Assembly (NCBI RefSeq): GCF_900103545.1
Contig: NZ_FNHH01000003.1
Span: forward strand, 1-64,000
DNA length: 64,000 nucleotides
Reading direction: 5' to 3'
From: Daejeonella rubra
Lineage (GTDB): Bacteria > Bacteroidota > Bacteroidia > Sphingobacteriales > Sphingobacteriaceae
Of this stretch, positions 35,683-46,300 are shown piece by piece. How positions within the stretch are numbered: position 1 is the stretch's first letter; each line of letters starts with the position of its first letter. Position numbers and translations under genes: made by a program. A model generated the notes under the pieces. It saw only the letters and a program-made list of their open reading frames with translations. It was not told the DNA's origin and searched no databases.

Positions 35683-36798
35683 TTACCGAACCGATTGGTA
35701 AATTCCCAAATGCAAAGGCTTTGTTAAAACGATCTGCCAAACGTGATTTTTGCGCGAACGTAAGGATGCTGCGCTTGCGGTAAGGTAATAGCGCCACATA
35801 CGGTAAAAAGTTTCGTCATAATCAGCTTTAATACTATCCCAGCTTTCTTCAAAGTTTTTGAGCCAGGCTAATAATGTCGGTTCATAATATGGCCCGAAAT
35901 TATGCCAGTCCTCCAAAACAAAAAGTCCCTGCCAGGCTTTAGAAAGCTGGCTTGCAGATGGCAGCATCCCATTAGGAAAAATATACTTATCTATCCATGG
36001 GTCTGTTATTTTGGCATCGTAGTTACCACCAATGGTGTGAATCAGAAAAATACCATCTTGATTAAGATTTTTTTCAGCCACTTCCATGTACTGTCTGAAA
36101 TTACGGTGCCCTACTGCCTCTAACATGGCTATGGATACCACCCTGTCAAATTTTCCATTTACATCGCGGTAATCCTGTATTCTGATTTCAACCGGCAAGC
36201 CTTCGTTCACCTTTCGGGCCAGGATAGCCTGCTGTTCTGATATCGTTATACCTACCACCGAAACACCATACTTTTCGGCAGCATATTTGGCAAAGCCACC
36301 CCAGCCACAGCCTATCTCCAACATGGTCATACCTTTTTCCAATTTCAGCTTGCGGCAGATCAGATCGAGCTTGGCTTCCTGGGCTTCGTCAAGGTTAGTT
36401 GCTGTTTCCCAGTAGCCACAGGAATACATCATCCGCTTATCAAGCATCTTTTCATAAAGTTCATTTCCTATGTCATAATGTTTGTAAGCAACCTCTTTAG
36501 CCCGACCTTTGGTTTGCATATTCTTGAACTTCGCTTTTATCGCGTAATATGCTGTGTAAAAGTCTCTGGGTACTTTTTTGTCCAATCTACTGTACAATAC
36601 CTTGAAAAAAAATTCATCAAGAGCTTCACAATCCCACCAACCCTCCATGTAAGCCTCACCAAAACCCAATGGTCCGCTACTTAAGATTCTGTTATAAAGT
36701 TTCGGATTATGAACTTGCATGTCCCAGGGTTTATCACCATTTATGGTAATACCTACTTCAGCAAATGACTTGCGAAAAATTTGTTCGATTGATTTCAT
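35683..36798 (-). CDS. cfa: Cyclopropane-fatty-acyl-phospholipid synthase
   Basis: The protein has 371 residues, close to the usual length. It contains the SAM-binding motif MLEIGCGWGGFAKYAAEKYG (about 159-178), the preceding family signature YKHYDIGNELYEKMLDKRMM-YSCGYW, and the late AWLKNFEESWDSIK and FYRMWRYYL. It transfers a methylene group from SAM to the double bond of unsaturated acyl chains in membrane phospholipids, usually in stationary or stress phases. It is monocistronic. Confidence 0.9.
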   Translation of the reverse strand: MKSIEQIFRKSFAEVGITINGDKPWDMQVHNPKLYNRILSSGPLGFGEAYMEGWWDCEALDEFFFKVLYSRLDKKVPRDFYTAYYAIKAKFKNMQTKGRAKEVAYKHYDIGNELYEKMLDKRMMYSCGYWETATNLDEAQEAKLDLICRKLKLEKGMTMLEIGCGWGGFAKYAAEKYGVSVVGITISEQQAILARKVNEGLPVEIRIQDYRDVNGKFDRVVSIAMLEAVGHRNFRQYMEVAEKNLNQDGIFLIHTIGGNYDAKITDPWIDKYIFPNGMLPSASQLSKAWQGLFVLEDWHNFGPYYEPTLLAWLKNFEESWDSIKADYDETFYRMWRYYLTASAASLRSRKNHVWQIVLTKPLHLGIYQSVR

Positions 36799-37132
36799 TA
36801 AATTCTAAGCCTGTTGATTTATTTTCGATAATAGTAAAAAAAATGGCCGTTTTATAATTTTCAATATAGCAATTGCATAATTCCACCTAATTCTTCCTGC
36901 TATGGCAAGTCTGCAGCTATTGTATTAGTTTAAACAGTATAAAAAAATTGAGCTGCTGGTTTAAAAGAGAATGCCGGTTCATTTTTTTTATCTGAAGTAA
37001 TTTTCATGTTGTATTCTCATGCACCGCCAGAACCTATTTTTAGGTGCTTGCTAAGGTCATGAAAATACGTTGAAGACCAGATGTCCAATACCTTATGATC
37101 GGGAATAAAGCGGCGGATATCTGTCAGAGCCA
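36799..37132. other. Intergenic, leads into a gene remnant
   Basis: No intact gene is present. A stretch just before 37133 is closed by a stop at 37106 in the frame of the downstream remnant, which shows that the upstream part of that gene is gone. Confidence 0.4.
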
Positions 37133-37315
37133 ATGTTAAATGCATATAATTATGCTCCGGGAGGCACCTACGGATTAAAGATAAGTCAGGATGGATCTAA
37201 ATTATATATTGGCCTGAATGGATCTCCGCCTGATGCATTGCGTCCAAAGGGATTAGGAAGAGGTTTTGGGTTAACTTCATTTGCCATTATTCACATTCCG
37301 GCGGAGGAACGGTAA
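37133..37315 (+). pseudogene. C-terminal remnant of a beta-propeller-type protein
   Basis: The stretch reads ...NYAPGGTYGLKISQDGSKLY-IGLNGSPPDALRPKGLG... and ends HIPAEER. The S-Q-D-G-x-K-L-Y-I pattern is a blade of a YVTN/beta-propeller protein. There is no signal peptide, no earlier blade and an upstream in-frame stop, so only the last part of a longer gene survives. Confidence 0.55.
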
Positions 37316-37619
37316 GCGTAATAAAATTCTTTATTGTATTGTCCTTATCAGTTTTCTGGCTGGTCGGAGAACATTTATTATTCATCCTGCGCATTGCAAT
37401 TTAATTCACAACAAAAGGCAGTGTTAACGGAGAAGATCCCGAAGAGTACTATTAAAGATATGGGATATATAACTGGAAATAACCAGAATGAATTGATTTC
37501 TAAATAAACAACATCCATAAAAATTACTTTAATTATCCTAACCTGATTATTATAATGTATAAATTAGGATCTTAACTCATTAAGATAATGGGCTTTCAAA
37601 TCATTATTTAATTTTCCTG
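37316..37619. other. Intergenic, no feature seen
   Basis: No gene or strong structure is supported. This is probably further decayed sequence next to the beta-propeller remnant and the upstream region of the acylase. Confidence 0.35.
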
Positions 37620-39887
37620 ATGAAATTACCTACCTATTATTTGGGGCTGTTAGGCCTTTTTATTGCTTTTGAAAGTTTTAATTTACGCAACGTTAATGCG
37701 CAGGATCTTTCAGATCAGGTGATCATACGGCGAACGGCTTATGGTGTTCCACACATTACGGCAGACAATATGTTAGCTGCCGGATTTGCCCTGGGATACA
37801 TTCAGTCAGAGGATTACGGACAGACCGTTATAGATGGCATGGTAAAAGCCCGGGGTGAATGGACACAGTATCATGACATGAATGCTCAGGAAAGGAGCCA
37901 GAGTATAGACAGAGATGCCTCTAGTAAGTTAAGGTATGCGCGGGCTGTTGAGACATTCTCACTCTTAAAGAAAGAGACACAAGATATGCTGATTGGTTTT
38001 GCCTACGGAATTAATAAATATATAGAGCTCCACAGAGGCGAATTCCCCATCTGGATTAAGCCTGACTTTACTGGTTACGATGTTCATGCACGGGATATAG
38101 GCAGCCACAGTGCTGCTGCTGTATCAGGTTTTCTACGCCGACTGGAACGCCTGAGTGCAGCAAGGCCAACATCCGGCAATAATATGGGTATACGGATTTC
38201 AGACGGCAGCACGGTATGGGCGCGGATAGCCGATCATACCGAAATACCACATCCGGATGAAGGATCAAATACCTGGGCTTTAGCCCCCAGCCGGACAACT
38301 TCAGGAAAGGCAATCTTGCTCCGTAATCCGCATCTTAGCTGGAATTCAGGCTATTATGAAGCTCACCTGACCATACCGGGAGTTATGAATTTCTATGGTG
38401 ATTTTCGGATAGGAGGCCCGCTCATAACCATTGGAGGCTATAACGAGCGCTTAGGCTGGTCGACTACCAATAACGATCCCGACACTGATGAGATTTACTC
38501 ATTTCAAGCATCTCCATCAAGTCCGGACCATTACCTGCTCGATGGAGCATCTGTACCACTCGAAAAGAAACGGATAATAGTCAAATTCAAAAATGGTGAA
38601 GGTTTAGGAGAAGATACACGCGAATTTCTGTTTACACCGTTTGGACCAGTATTCCACCGTGAGAATGGCAAAATTTACGTGATTCGCGATGCAGGCGATG
38701 GAGAATATCGCCTGGCGGAGCAATTTTTAATGATGATGAAAGCACGTAACCTGAAAGAATACAAGGAAGGCATGCGTATTCAGGCTAAGCCAAGCTCAAA
38801 TTTCACTTATGCAGATGCAGACGGCAATATTTTTTACGTTTGGAACGCTATGACCCCGCAATTGCCGCATGCTTCAGGTGGTGATACCAGTGCAGTAGCT
38901 GTTACCCGGAGCGAACAGGTCTGGCACAAAGTTGTTCCGTTTGATTCCTTACCTCAATTACTTAATCCCAAAGGTGGATATCTGCATAATGAGAATGACC
39001 CCTTCCATTACACAAACCTGAATGAAGTGTTTGATGCAGCCGATTTCCCCCCATATTTCTCACAACCGATGCTCAGGCTGCGCAGCCAACATGCCCTTGA
39101 TTTGATTGCTAACAAGAAAAAATTTTCACTGGAAGATATCGTTAAGCTCAAATTCAGCATGCGATTACTTTTGGCAGAGCGTGTAAAAGATGACCTGATC
39201 AAGGCCGTTCAAAAGACGGCACCAGACTGGGAAATTACGGCTGCACTGAAACAACTTGAAATATGGGATAATACGGTAAACCGTGAAAGTAAAGGTGGAG
39301 TCTTATTTGAAACCTGGTGGGAACGTTACCTGGAACTAGCAAACGGAGGGAAGCGCGTACTATCAACGGCAGAATCTGCAGGGTATCCGGCGGTAGCCGA
39401 CTCATTATTTGCAGAGGCATGGTCACCAGCAAATCCTGTCAGTACACCGAGGGGTCTGGCAAGCACAGATCGAGCGGTAGAAGCATTTAAGTGGGCGGTA
39501 GAGCAATGTAACAAACGTTACGGGAGCTGGGATTTGGCCTGGGGAGAGGTAAATCGTGCACGTTTGGGCAATATTGATATTCCTGTCAGTGGTGCTACAG
39601 GTGATCTGGGTAGCTTCAGCGTACTTTGGTTCATACCGCACAAACTTGATAATAAGAAACGTGAAACCCGGGGAGGAGACGGCTGGATCATAGCGGTTGA
39701 GTTTGGAAAAACCCCACGTGCATATTCAGTGCTAGCCTACGGACAAAGCAATAAACCGGAATCTCCCTATTTTGCCGACCAATTAGAACTATTTGCAAGC
39801 AAGCAAATGAAACCGGTTGCATTTACTGAAGCGGATATACGGAAGCAGGTTATTCGGGAGTACAGGCCGGGTAAGGAAATTAAGTGA
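37620..39887 (+). CDS. Periplasmic S45-family acylase (penicillin amidase / AHL acylase-like)
   Basis: This 755-residue protein has a short hydrophobic N-terminus (LLGLFIAFESF). The precursor layout of Ntn-hydrolases of family S45 is clear: an alpha-subunit part beginning VIIRRTAYGVPHITADN, a spacer, and autocatalytic cleavage before Ser216 in DEGSNTWALAPSRTTSGKAI. The beta chain then has LRNPHLSWNSGYYEAHL and FTYADADGNIFYVWN. After self-cleavage the new N-terminal Ser hydrolyses amide bonds of acylated amines, such as N-acyl homoserine lactones, lipopeptides or beta-lactams. The substrate is not determinable. It is monocistronic. Confidence 0.85.
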   Translation: MKLPTYYLGLLGLFIAFESFNLRNVNAQDLSDQVIIRRTAYGVPHITADNMLAAGFALGYIQSEDYGQTVIDGMVKARGEWTQYHDMNAQERSQSIDRDASSKLRYARAVETFSLLKKETQDMLIGFAYGINKYIELHRGEFPIWIKPDFTGYDVHARDIGSHSAAAVSGFLRRLERLSAARPTSGNNMGIRISDGSTVWARIADHTEIPHPDEGSNTWALAPSRTTSGKAILLRNPHLSWNSGYYEAHLTIPGVMNFYGDFRIGGPLITIGGYNERLGWSTTNNDPDTDEIYSFQASPSSPDHYLLDGASVPLEKKRIIVKFKNGEGLGEDTREFLFTPFGPVFHRENGKIYVIRDAGDGEYRLAEQFLMMMKARNLKEYKEGMRIQAKPSSNFTYADADGNIFYVWNAMTPQLPHASGGDTSAVAVTRSEQVWHKVVPFDSLPQLLNPKGGYLHNENDPFHYTNLNEVFDAADFPPYFSQPMLRLRSQHALDLIANKKKFSLEDIVKLKFSMRLLLAERVKDDLIKAVQKTAPDWEITAALKQLEIWDNTVNRESKGGVLFETWWERYLELANGGKRVLSTAESAGYPAVADSLFAEAWSPANPVSTPRGLASTDRAVEAFKWAVEQCNKRYGSWDLAWGEVNRARLGNIDIPVSGATGDLGSFSVLWFIPHKLDNKKRETRGGDGWIIAVEFGKTPRAYSVLAYGQSNKPESPYFADQLELFASKQMKPVAFTEADIRKQVIREYRPGKEIK

Positions 39888-40238
39888 TCCGACAAATAAT
39901 AAAAGATTCGTGCTTACAGGTTTTTATCAAACCTCTAAAATCAAATTTTTATCCGATTTCCACAAATTTGAACCTGATCCTACGAACCCCTGTTTCCAGG
40001 ACAAATTCCTTAAAAACAACAAAAGCGATCGTTTCTGATCGCTTTTCGTAGCCCGTAGGGGTACCGATAGCTATCGGTATGAACGTCTGCTACCATATTA
40101 AAAATCAATAAATTGAAAAACTGATTTTTGGCCAGTTCTCCAGAAGCTAAGCAACAAGCAGTTTCAGGGCTTTAAACAGGTAAATTAAAGATATTGAAAA
40201 TGAGATTTGGCGAAAAAAAATAAAGAACCCGATCAGTA
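39888..40238. other. Convergent intergenic region with terminator and palindrome
   Basis: This spacer between the acylase and hipA contains a hairpin terminator (40021-40046), the motif CGTAGCCCGTAGGG (40047-40060) that recurs after another terminator at 42.36 kb, and the palindrome TACCGATAGCTATCGGTA at 40062-40079. No gene is present. Confidence 0.7.
40021..40046. terminator. Bidirectional terminator
   Basis: AAAAGCGATC and GATCGCTTTT form a perfect 10-bp stem with a six-base loop, flanked by A-rich and T-rich sequence. It lies between converging genes. Confidence 0.8.
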
Positions 40239-41495
40239 TTATTCTGCATAAAATGCTTCCGACATCGCATCCAGTTCCCGGTTGGATAATTTATATTGAG
40301 AAGCAATCTGTCGCCAGTTGGAAATGCTTTTCTTCATATCATCGATCATTGCTGATGCTTCCTTTGGCTTAATTCTAAAATACTTAGCCACTTCCAGGGC
40401 AAGCTCCAGGCTCAGAGAGTTGTCGTTCTCAGAAATATTCAATGTTAGACCGGTTCCAGTACTCACAGCATTCATATCATATGCCGGAGAAAGTCCCCAT
40501 CCATCAGGGTAGAGCAGAAATCCATGATTACGTAAATGATCATCGGTGTTCCTGACCATAATATTGAATATTATCCGTTTCCAAAGCTCTTTAAGGTTTT
40601 CATTTATATTTTCGCATCTCTGCTGAATAAGAGCCGCCAAGTCCAGATAGCTAACACCTTCGTGATGATCTGCCCCATCACGATAACCTAAAAGGGTCAT
40701 AGCGGATGCAAAATGGATTCTCTTTGACAGGCCTATCCGGTCAAATCTCTTAATTAAGAATGTGTGATGCTTCGCTGTATATTTTTGAAGCATTGCAGGC
40801 GCGACTCTTATACCAGAACTGGCGGCAAGCTCATGAACAACCATTTCCCAGGCGCCAATGTCAAGTTCATCACTATTGCTTGGAAATTTAGCTATCCATA
40901 AATTTCCATCCTTATCTCTGACATTCGCTTTTGGCCGGGCTCCTCCAAGCGATGAGCCGGGAGAAATCAACATATTCAGCCATTTCAAATCTTCCTCATC
41001 ACTGCCAGCATCGTCTTTTTCCAGTTGCAAACTTGCATATTCCAAATCTCTTAGATTCATCCATGGAGGAGCAGCCAATCCCTCCTCAAAACTTAAAAAA
41101 TGTCCTTCCTCTTCAGTTTTAAATCTAAGTCCGCCCATTCTGCTACCATCGAAAACCCCAAGCAAGAAATCTGATTCATATAAAGTTTCGGCTTTTCGGC
41201 CATCTTGCCTGGCTAAAATTGCTTCTCTTCTTTTCATCAATACCCTTCCCCACCTGTCTGGCGAAGAATCCAGGAACATCCCGAAGTTTGGCTTTTCATC
41301 CCTCAGAAACTGTCTTCCTGGAAACAATTGCAGATCAGGATCAAGATATTGACTATGCGGAGATTCCAGCCATTCACGGGTATATTCAAATGAAAATATT
41401 TCTTTGCCCCTGACAGTTTCGGCCGTCAGCAGTCCGATTAAGATGGCTCCCTGTAAGCCATGCCAGTCTGCATAAACGAATATTTTCTTTGCCAT
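40239..41495 (-). CDS. hipA: HipA-family Ser/Thr kinase toxin
   Basis: The protein has 418 residues from MAKKIFVYADWHGLQG; a longer start would overlap the antitoxin gene. HipA landmarks are the N-terminal FGMFLDSSPDRWGRVLMKRR, the nucleotide-binding GSSLGGARPKANV, the catalytic HFLIKRFDR region with NTDDHLRNHGFLL, and the metal-binding SPAYDMNAV. HipA kinases phosphorylate targets such as GltX and cause growth arrest until neutralised by HipB. The gene begins 4 bp after the hipB stop, the standard hipBA arrangement. No truncation is visible. Confidence 0.9.
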   Translation of the reverse strand: MAKKIFVYADWHGLQGAILIGLLTAETVRGKEIFSFEYTREWLESPHSQYLDPDLQLFPGRQFLRDEKPNFGMFLDSSPDRWGRVLMKRREAILARQDGRKAETLYESDFLLGVFDGSRMGGLRFKTEEEGHFLSFEEGLAAPPWMNLRDLEYASLQLEKDDAGSDEEDLKWLNMLISPGSSLGGARPKANVRDKDGNLWIAKFPSNSDELDIGAWEMVVHELAASSGIRVAPAMLQKYTAKHHTFLIKRFDRIGLSKRIHFASAMTLLGYRDGADHHEGVSYLDLAALIQQRCENINENLKELWKRIIFNIMVRNTDDHLRNHGFLLYPDGWGLSPAYDMNAVSTGTGLTLNISENDNSLSLELALEVAKYFRIKPKEASAMIDDMKKSISNWRQIASQYKLSNRELDAMSEAFYAE

Positions 41496-41499
41496 AATC

Positions 41500-41808
41500 T
41501 TACTTTTTAGGAGCGCGTTCTTTAACCAGCAGCCCCGCATCCTGTAACTTACGCCCTAATTCATCGTCTGCTCCAAGTTTTAAGAAGTCTTTTTCCAGTC
41601 CTAGTACAAACAGTACCTGAAAGTACGCACCCATCGCTACAGAAGGTATTCCTTTCTCAATTTGCCAAAGCGTTGCTCTGCTGATGCCAGCCCGCTCCGC
41701 TACCTGAATGGTACTTAATTTCCTTCTTAGCCGTGCAAGCTTAATATTTTCACCCAGGTCATTTAAAACCCGTTGAGCCTTCGGTAAAAGAATGAGCTTC
41801 TGTTTCAT
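41500..41808 (-). CDS. hipB: HipB-like XRE-family antitoxin
   Basis: This 102-residue protein has a helix-turn-helix of the XRE type (LGENIKLARLRRKLSTIQVA ... AGISRATLWQIEKGIPSVAM). It binds its own promoter and pairs with HipA, encoded directly downstream. An 18-bp inverted repeat in front of the gene is the likely operator. The C-terminal tail is longer than that of E. coli HipB and Lys-rich. Confidence 0.85.
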   Translation of the reverse strand: MKQKLILLPKAQRVLNDLGENIKLARLRRKLSTIQVAERAGISRATLWQIEKGIPSVAMGAYFQVLFVLGLEKDFLKLGADDELGRKLQDAGLLVKERAPKK

Positions 41809-41810
41809 TA

Positions 41811-41861
41811 ATGTTTTATATAATAAACAAATTTAAATAAAATGTTTAATATATAAAACAT
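41811..41861 (-). promoter_or_regulatory. hipBA promoter with inverted-repeat operator
   Basis: ATGTTTTATATAATAAAC (41811-41828) and GTTTAATATATAAAACAT (41844-41861) form an 18-bp inverted repeat with one mismatch. Between and partly within the arms lies CAAATTTA (41828-41835), which on the minus strand reads TAAATTTG, a perfect Bacteroidota -7 box. HipB binding here would block polymerase, consistent with autoregulation. Confidence 0.75.
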
Positions 41862-41894
41862 AGTACGTTATAAGTTATATCAATATGCTACAGC

Positions 41895-42344
41895 ATGAAT
41901 AGTGAGCACAGCCTGTTTTATAATAAAGCAAAGAAACTGTATCTGTTTAAACAGAAACTTACCCGATTCGCTAATACAAAGTTACTATACAAAAACCCGC
42001 CTATTTCAAACTCAGAAGCGGTATTAACTTCTCACTTCACCCCTATAAAATTGGAAGGACAGTATTCCGAAACAAAGCCCTGGCGGATAATTACCCCCAT
42101 AACTATTGTCAATTACCACAAGAATATCCTGAACTATTTTGACAATCTAATCATTAACGCATCAGCGGAATCATTTAACGCGAAAATCAAAGCTTTAAGG
42201 GTAAAGTATCGAGGTGTGGGTAACGTGAATTTCTTGCTCTTTAGGTTAGCTAAACTTTATGCCTGGTCCACAAATTTTGGGTGTGATCCGAAATTTCCCC
42301 TATTGTTTTCCCCAGGACATAAAAAAAGCAGCTATCTGGTGTGA
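41895..42344 (+). pseudogene. ISL3-like transposase remnant
   Basis: The C-terminal part (NYHKNILNYFDN...NASAESFNAKIKALRVKYRG...FLLFRLAKLYA) matches the end of Bacteroidota ISL3/IS204-type transposases, including the catalytic Glu of the DDE triad in AESFNAKIK. The N-terminal 70 residues are not recognisable and the large catalytic core with its first two Asp residues is missing. Residues after LYA read into non-coding DNA and the downstream terminator. It is an old insertion-sequence relic. Confidence 0.75.
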
Positions 42345-42357
42345 TAACTGCTTTTTT
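42322..42357 (+). terminator. Rho-independent terminator
   Basis: AAAAAAGCAG-C-TATC pairs with GATA-A-CTGCTTTTTT, ending in a T-run and then CGTAGCCCGTAGGG, the same 14 bases that follow the terminator at 40021. Confidence 0.75.
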
Positions 42358-42582
42358 CGTAGCCCGTAGGGAACTAAAACCTTGTTCGTAACCTACTGGT
42401 ATTTAATGTCTTGTGTAGCCGGAAATTCTGTACTCTTCGAATCACTCACCACGTTGTTTCACCTTTTAGCTGCAAAACTTATAGTACAAATATAGGCTTT
42501 TAGGGCTAAATACGCAAGGGCTCTATTCCCTTTTTTCAATAATAGCACTTAGAATATCCTAACAGAAGTGGGAAACAACCAC

Positions 42583-43302
42583 TTATATTTCTTCCCAAAT
42601 GTCCGGCGGACTAACTTGTACCGGGCGCTGGTGATCATAATATACATTTACAATACCTACAAAAGCAGGATCAATTAGTTTCCGGTTACCCTCGACAATA
42701 TCGTTGTAAATATCTTCTCTGAAGTCCAGATCCAAACCCCAAAATATACGCGAAGTTAAAAGTTTGGTTAGGGGAAAAGCAGTCCTTAAAACTTTCCGAT
42801 TGTCGTTCCCGCCGACCTGCCTTAATAACTGGTTAGCTGTATTTAAAGGAGAAACCCAAAAATGACTACGCCAAACTGATTCGTCCGGGAACTTCAATTG
42901 CAAGGATTGGCTATTGAACGTATACAACAATAGATGCGCATGCGGCATACTCCATAAGATCCGATCTAACTGTGCCTGGCCAATAGACTCGAAGTTACCA
43001 GAATTGAACTCCCGTTTTGCTTCCAGGCAAATCACACCTTTCAAAACTTCATTGCTGCTAAACTGGATATTTACCAATAAGGCGATGTCTCCATAGTTCG
43101 TTTCTTGCTTGCCCCGGTTCTTAAAGGATTGCCAGTCGACAATTTTAGACCAGTTGTCGAAATGGATAACACGCCTTGCAAACACCCTTCTCAGTTCCTG
43201 CATCAATCGGAAAGTGATAAAATTCTCATCCCATTCATTAGGAAAGGCTTCCTGGCATATAGTTGCAAAGATCTGTTCAAGGCTGTTTACGGTGGTTCTC
43301 AT
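42583..43302 (-). CDS. Putative PD-(D/E)XK nuclease-like partner of the Tmn NTPase
   Basis: This 239-residue soluble protein is encoded 6 bp downstream of the large membrane NTPase gene and so lies in its operon. A PD-(D/E)XK-type pattern is visible: Glu36 in LMQELRR, Asp72 in NYGDIALLV, then strand VICLEAKREF with Glu94-x-Lys96, and a following helix QAQLDRILW. Restriction-type and Holliday-type nucleases share this core. The C-terminal third (PPDIWEEI end) is not recognised. I infer a nuclease that acts when the NTPase is triggered; a degenerate, non-catalytic fold is the alternative. Confidence 0.6.
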   Translation of the reverse strand: MRTTVNSLEQIFATICQEAFPNEWDENFITFRLMQELRRVFARRVIHFDNWSKIVDWQSFKNRGKQETNYGDIALLVNIQFSSNEVLKGVICLEAKREFNSGNFESIGQAQLDRILWSMPHAHLLLYTFNSQSLQLKFPDESVWRSHFWVSPLNTANQLLRQVGGNDNRKVLRTAFPLTKLLTSRIFWGLDLDFREDIYNDIVEGNRKLIDPAFVGIVNVYYDHQRPVQVSPPDIWEEI

Positions 43303-43308
43303 TGATCC

Positions 43309-46300
43309 TTATTTATCTTTTTTGAAGTTGATAATTCGTATTCCCTTTTTTTCGTCTTTAGAATTGGCTATAAACCCCCTCGATTTGAGATTGGTTGCCA
43401 AAAAGCCATTCTCTTTATCATGGTCAATAACAGGGCTGGTGTACAGGACGCCAATATCAGAATACGGATATGGAAAAGTCTTGAAAATTACTGGTATATC
43501 CGCCTTTGCGAATGAGTTGTAATGCATATTAAAAAATCTAACGCGGTCATTTACTGGCAAGGATTGTTGTAGCGCAGCAATCAGAATTTGTTTCGATACT
43601 AAAAAAGGATGATGGTCGAATATCAATTTTACAATCGACTTAAGGATGTTTGCATTGTTAATTATCAAATCGGCATCCATTGCTTCAATTACCCCTTTCT
43701 TTTCAGCCGGTGTGAAAGATTCCGACCGTAATATATAACTTATGTCGCCTGCATCCAGTTCGTAAGCAGCAATGTTGGCCAGGACATCTGCCTTTGATTT
43801 CTCCAGGAATGGAAACCGTAAGGAAGGATATTTTGCTTTCAGCTTTATAAAGTTTTCTGCGCTTGGGTCGATTATATAGTATTCAATCAACAATTTTATT
43901 TTATCATCGCCCACCTCTTTGATCTCGTCCAGATTATAGTCATAGCGGATAGATGGTAGTAATATTTCGTAGCTGATATTGTCGATACCTGTTTCATTGA
44001 CTAATGCTAACATAAAAGCCTCGACCGTTTCTAAGTTCGGCGATGGGTTCGTAATATCTATACTATCTGAGGCTAATGCTTTAGCATTGTCATCGTTATT
44101 TAAAAACGAAACCAGCGAAGAGGATATTATTTCCTTATCACGGGCAAAATATTCGATCATATTGTGCCAGGTGGCACGGACTTTGGACTCTTCAAATAAC
44201 ATTTCGTCAGTTCGTAGGGAGGTTACTTTGGTGATATCTGAAACCTTAGTCTCGGCAGCTTCGATTACTTTAATCAACTGGGCTAACTTGATTTCCTTAT
44301 TGTTAAGTAAGCTTAATAATTCGCTTTCAGCTTCTTTTTTATTGGTAGGGATAACCAGATACACATCGGTCACGTATTCATTGATGCTTGCCTCGATATA
44401 GGATATCATTTCGGGCATTTTGGAATTAAGGACGGCGAGGTAGTTCGCCGAGTCGAAAGTTGACCGGCTAAAATCCCCCTTGATGTGCATAAATCCCTCG
44501 AGCATGATGGGTGATATTTTATAATAATTACCCTTATACACAAAATCTAACAGCCCCTGTGGAGCGTCTTTCATCTCCAGTTTTTTGAACTTTAAATTTA
44601 AAGTGCTAATTACCTGCTCAATACGTTCTTCATCTGGAATGATAGATAGAAAATTATCGCTCACTGAAATTCTATCAGCAAGGTTTGATCTTTCCGCTAT
44701 CTTTTTTATATCCTCCAGATCCGCATTGGCGATAATCAATTTAAAATATTCTTCCTTACGTTCTTTCGTCAAATCAGAACCGGTGCTGACATACTTCCAG
44801 ATAGCGGGCCATTTTGCAGAAAGTTCCCGTATAAATACCTCTATGTTTGTGCCATTGGTTAAAAACCCTTCGATAAATGACGTGCCGTAGTCATTTCCAT
44901 CGTGTAGTTGATTTAGAATGTTATCTAATTGAGTGCGGTAACCCGTATTAACCAACATAAAATCCAGTAGGTTATAATTTAACAAATAGGCTTGCTGAAA
45001 ATCGACCGAACGCATTTTACTTATTAAATTTGCCATCTTGCTAAGAGTGTAGTCGTGTGCTAATGCCGATTGACTTTTGACGTTAAGTAAAAACGAACGG
45101 TCTTCTTTGGTTATGCTTCCCTCGTAGAACAAGGAGATATAATCCAGGTAGTCTTCACTGATATACCCTGATCGTAACAATAGCCTTAACAAAAGCCCCT
45201 GTTTAGTGGTGTAATCGATATCTACATTTGAGGACTTATCAGTTAGGATCTCCTGAAGTTTCAGATGTCTTATGGCTGTTTTTTGCTTTTCAAGCTTTTG
45301 AATCTCTGATTTTATCGTTTCCTCGCGATCTTCCCAGTAGTCATTAATCAGTTTTAACTTTTCGTCATAGCCCTGATTGCCATCAACGTCAGCTTCAATA
45401 CTTTTGAACTTAATCTTGGATTGAATCTCTGTGATATAGTAGTAACCGTGTTGGGAATAATATTGGTTATAAGCAGCTTTATCTTCGATAATGTACGCAA
45501 AGATATCCTCGTCATTTGCGACCTCTAAAAGCGTTCTTGGAGTTCCATTTATTATGAATTGCTGAAATCCCGATGCTTTGTTGACATAATTCAGCAGATA
45601 AACCATTCTAAGCTGATCAGCATCTTTGATGTGGATGTCCTGAATCTGCTTTAAATCTTCTTTATGTGATTTGAGCGTTGCATTCAAGACAGTCAGTGCA
45701 TCGCCAATGTATTGCTGGCGATTATTCAATAATTTGAAAAGTTTGCCCTTGCCATCGCTAAGCAGCACAAAGTCATCGGGATAAATGTTTTTATAAACGA
45801 TCATAGCCATTAACTTATCCTGGTCGAGTTCGCTGCCTAATAAGTGGTGATAGATATGGTATTCGTTGGTGATGTTATATAATAACCGCATATCATCGAT
45901 AAATAAAGCGATATCATCAATCAAATCGCCGGATATATTATACTTGTTTTCAGTAATGACTTTGGCCAGCTTTTCATTTGAGTTAGAGCTGTTGATCACT
46001 GGGATAACAGGAACTATAAAATCAAAAAACTTCGTCCGATCTTTATCTTGAAACATTTCATCACGCACCGCGTAAATAAAAACGACCTCCTGCTTTATTT
46101 TTTTTGAATTGTTTATCAGCAGATTAAGTTCCCGTAGTTTGGTAAATATTTCTGCCCGGCGGAAACGGTCAAGGTCTTCGATGATCACTACAGAGTACCC
46201 TGTTACATCGAAGAAATAAAGGATTTCATCTAAGTGGTTATTTAAAATTGATTTGCTGATGCTCTTATCAATTTCTATTTCTGCATCATTAAATTTGAAT

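Noticed and set aside
41895..42344. Intact 149-residue gene
   Set aside because: Only the C-terminal part of an ISL3-like transposase is recognisable and the rest of the catalytic core is missing.
42421..42460. Possible tRNA-like TTCGAATC stretch as an attachment site
   Set aside because: No acceptor stem, anticodon arm or matching partner repeat could be folded around it.
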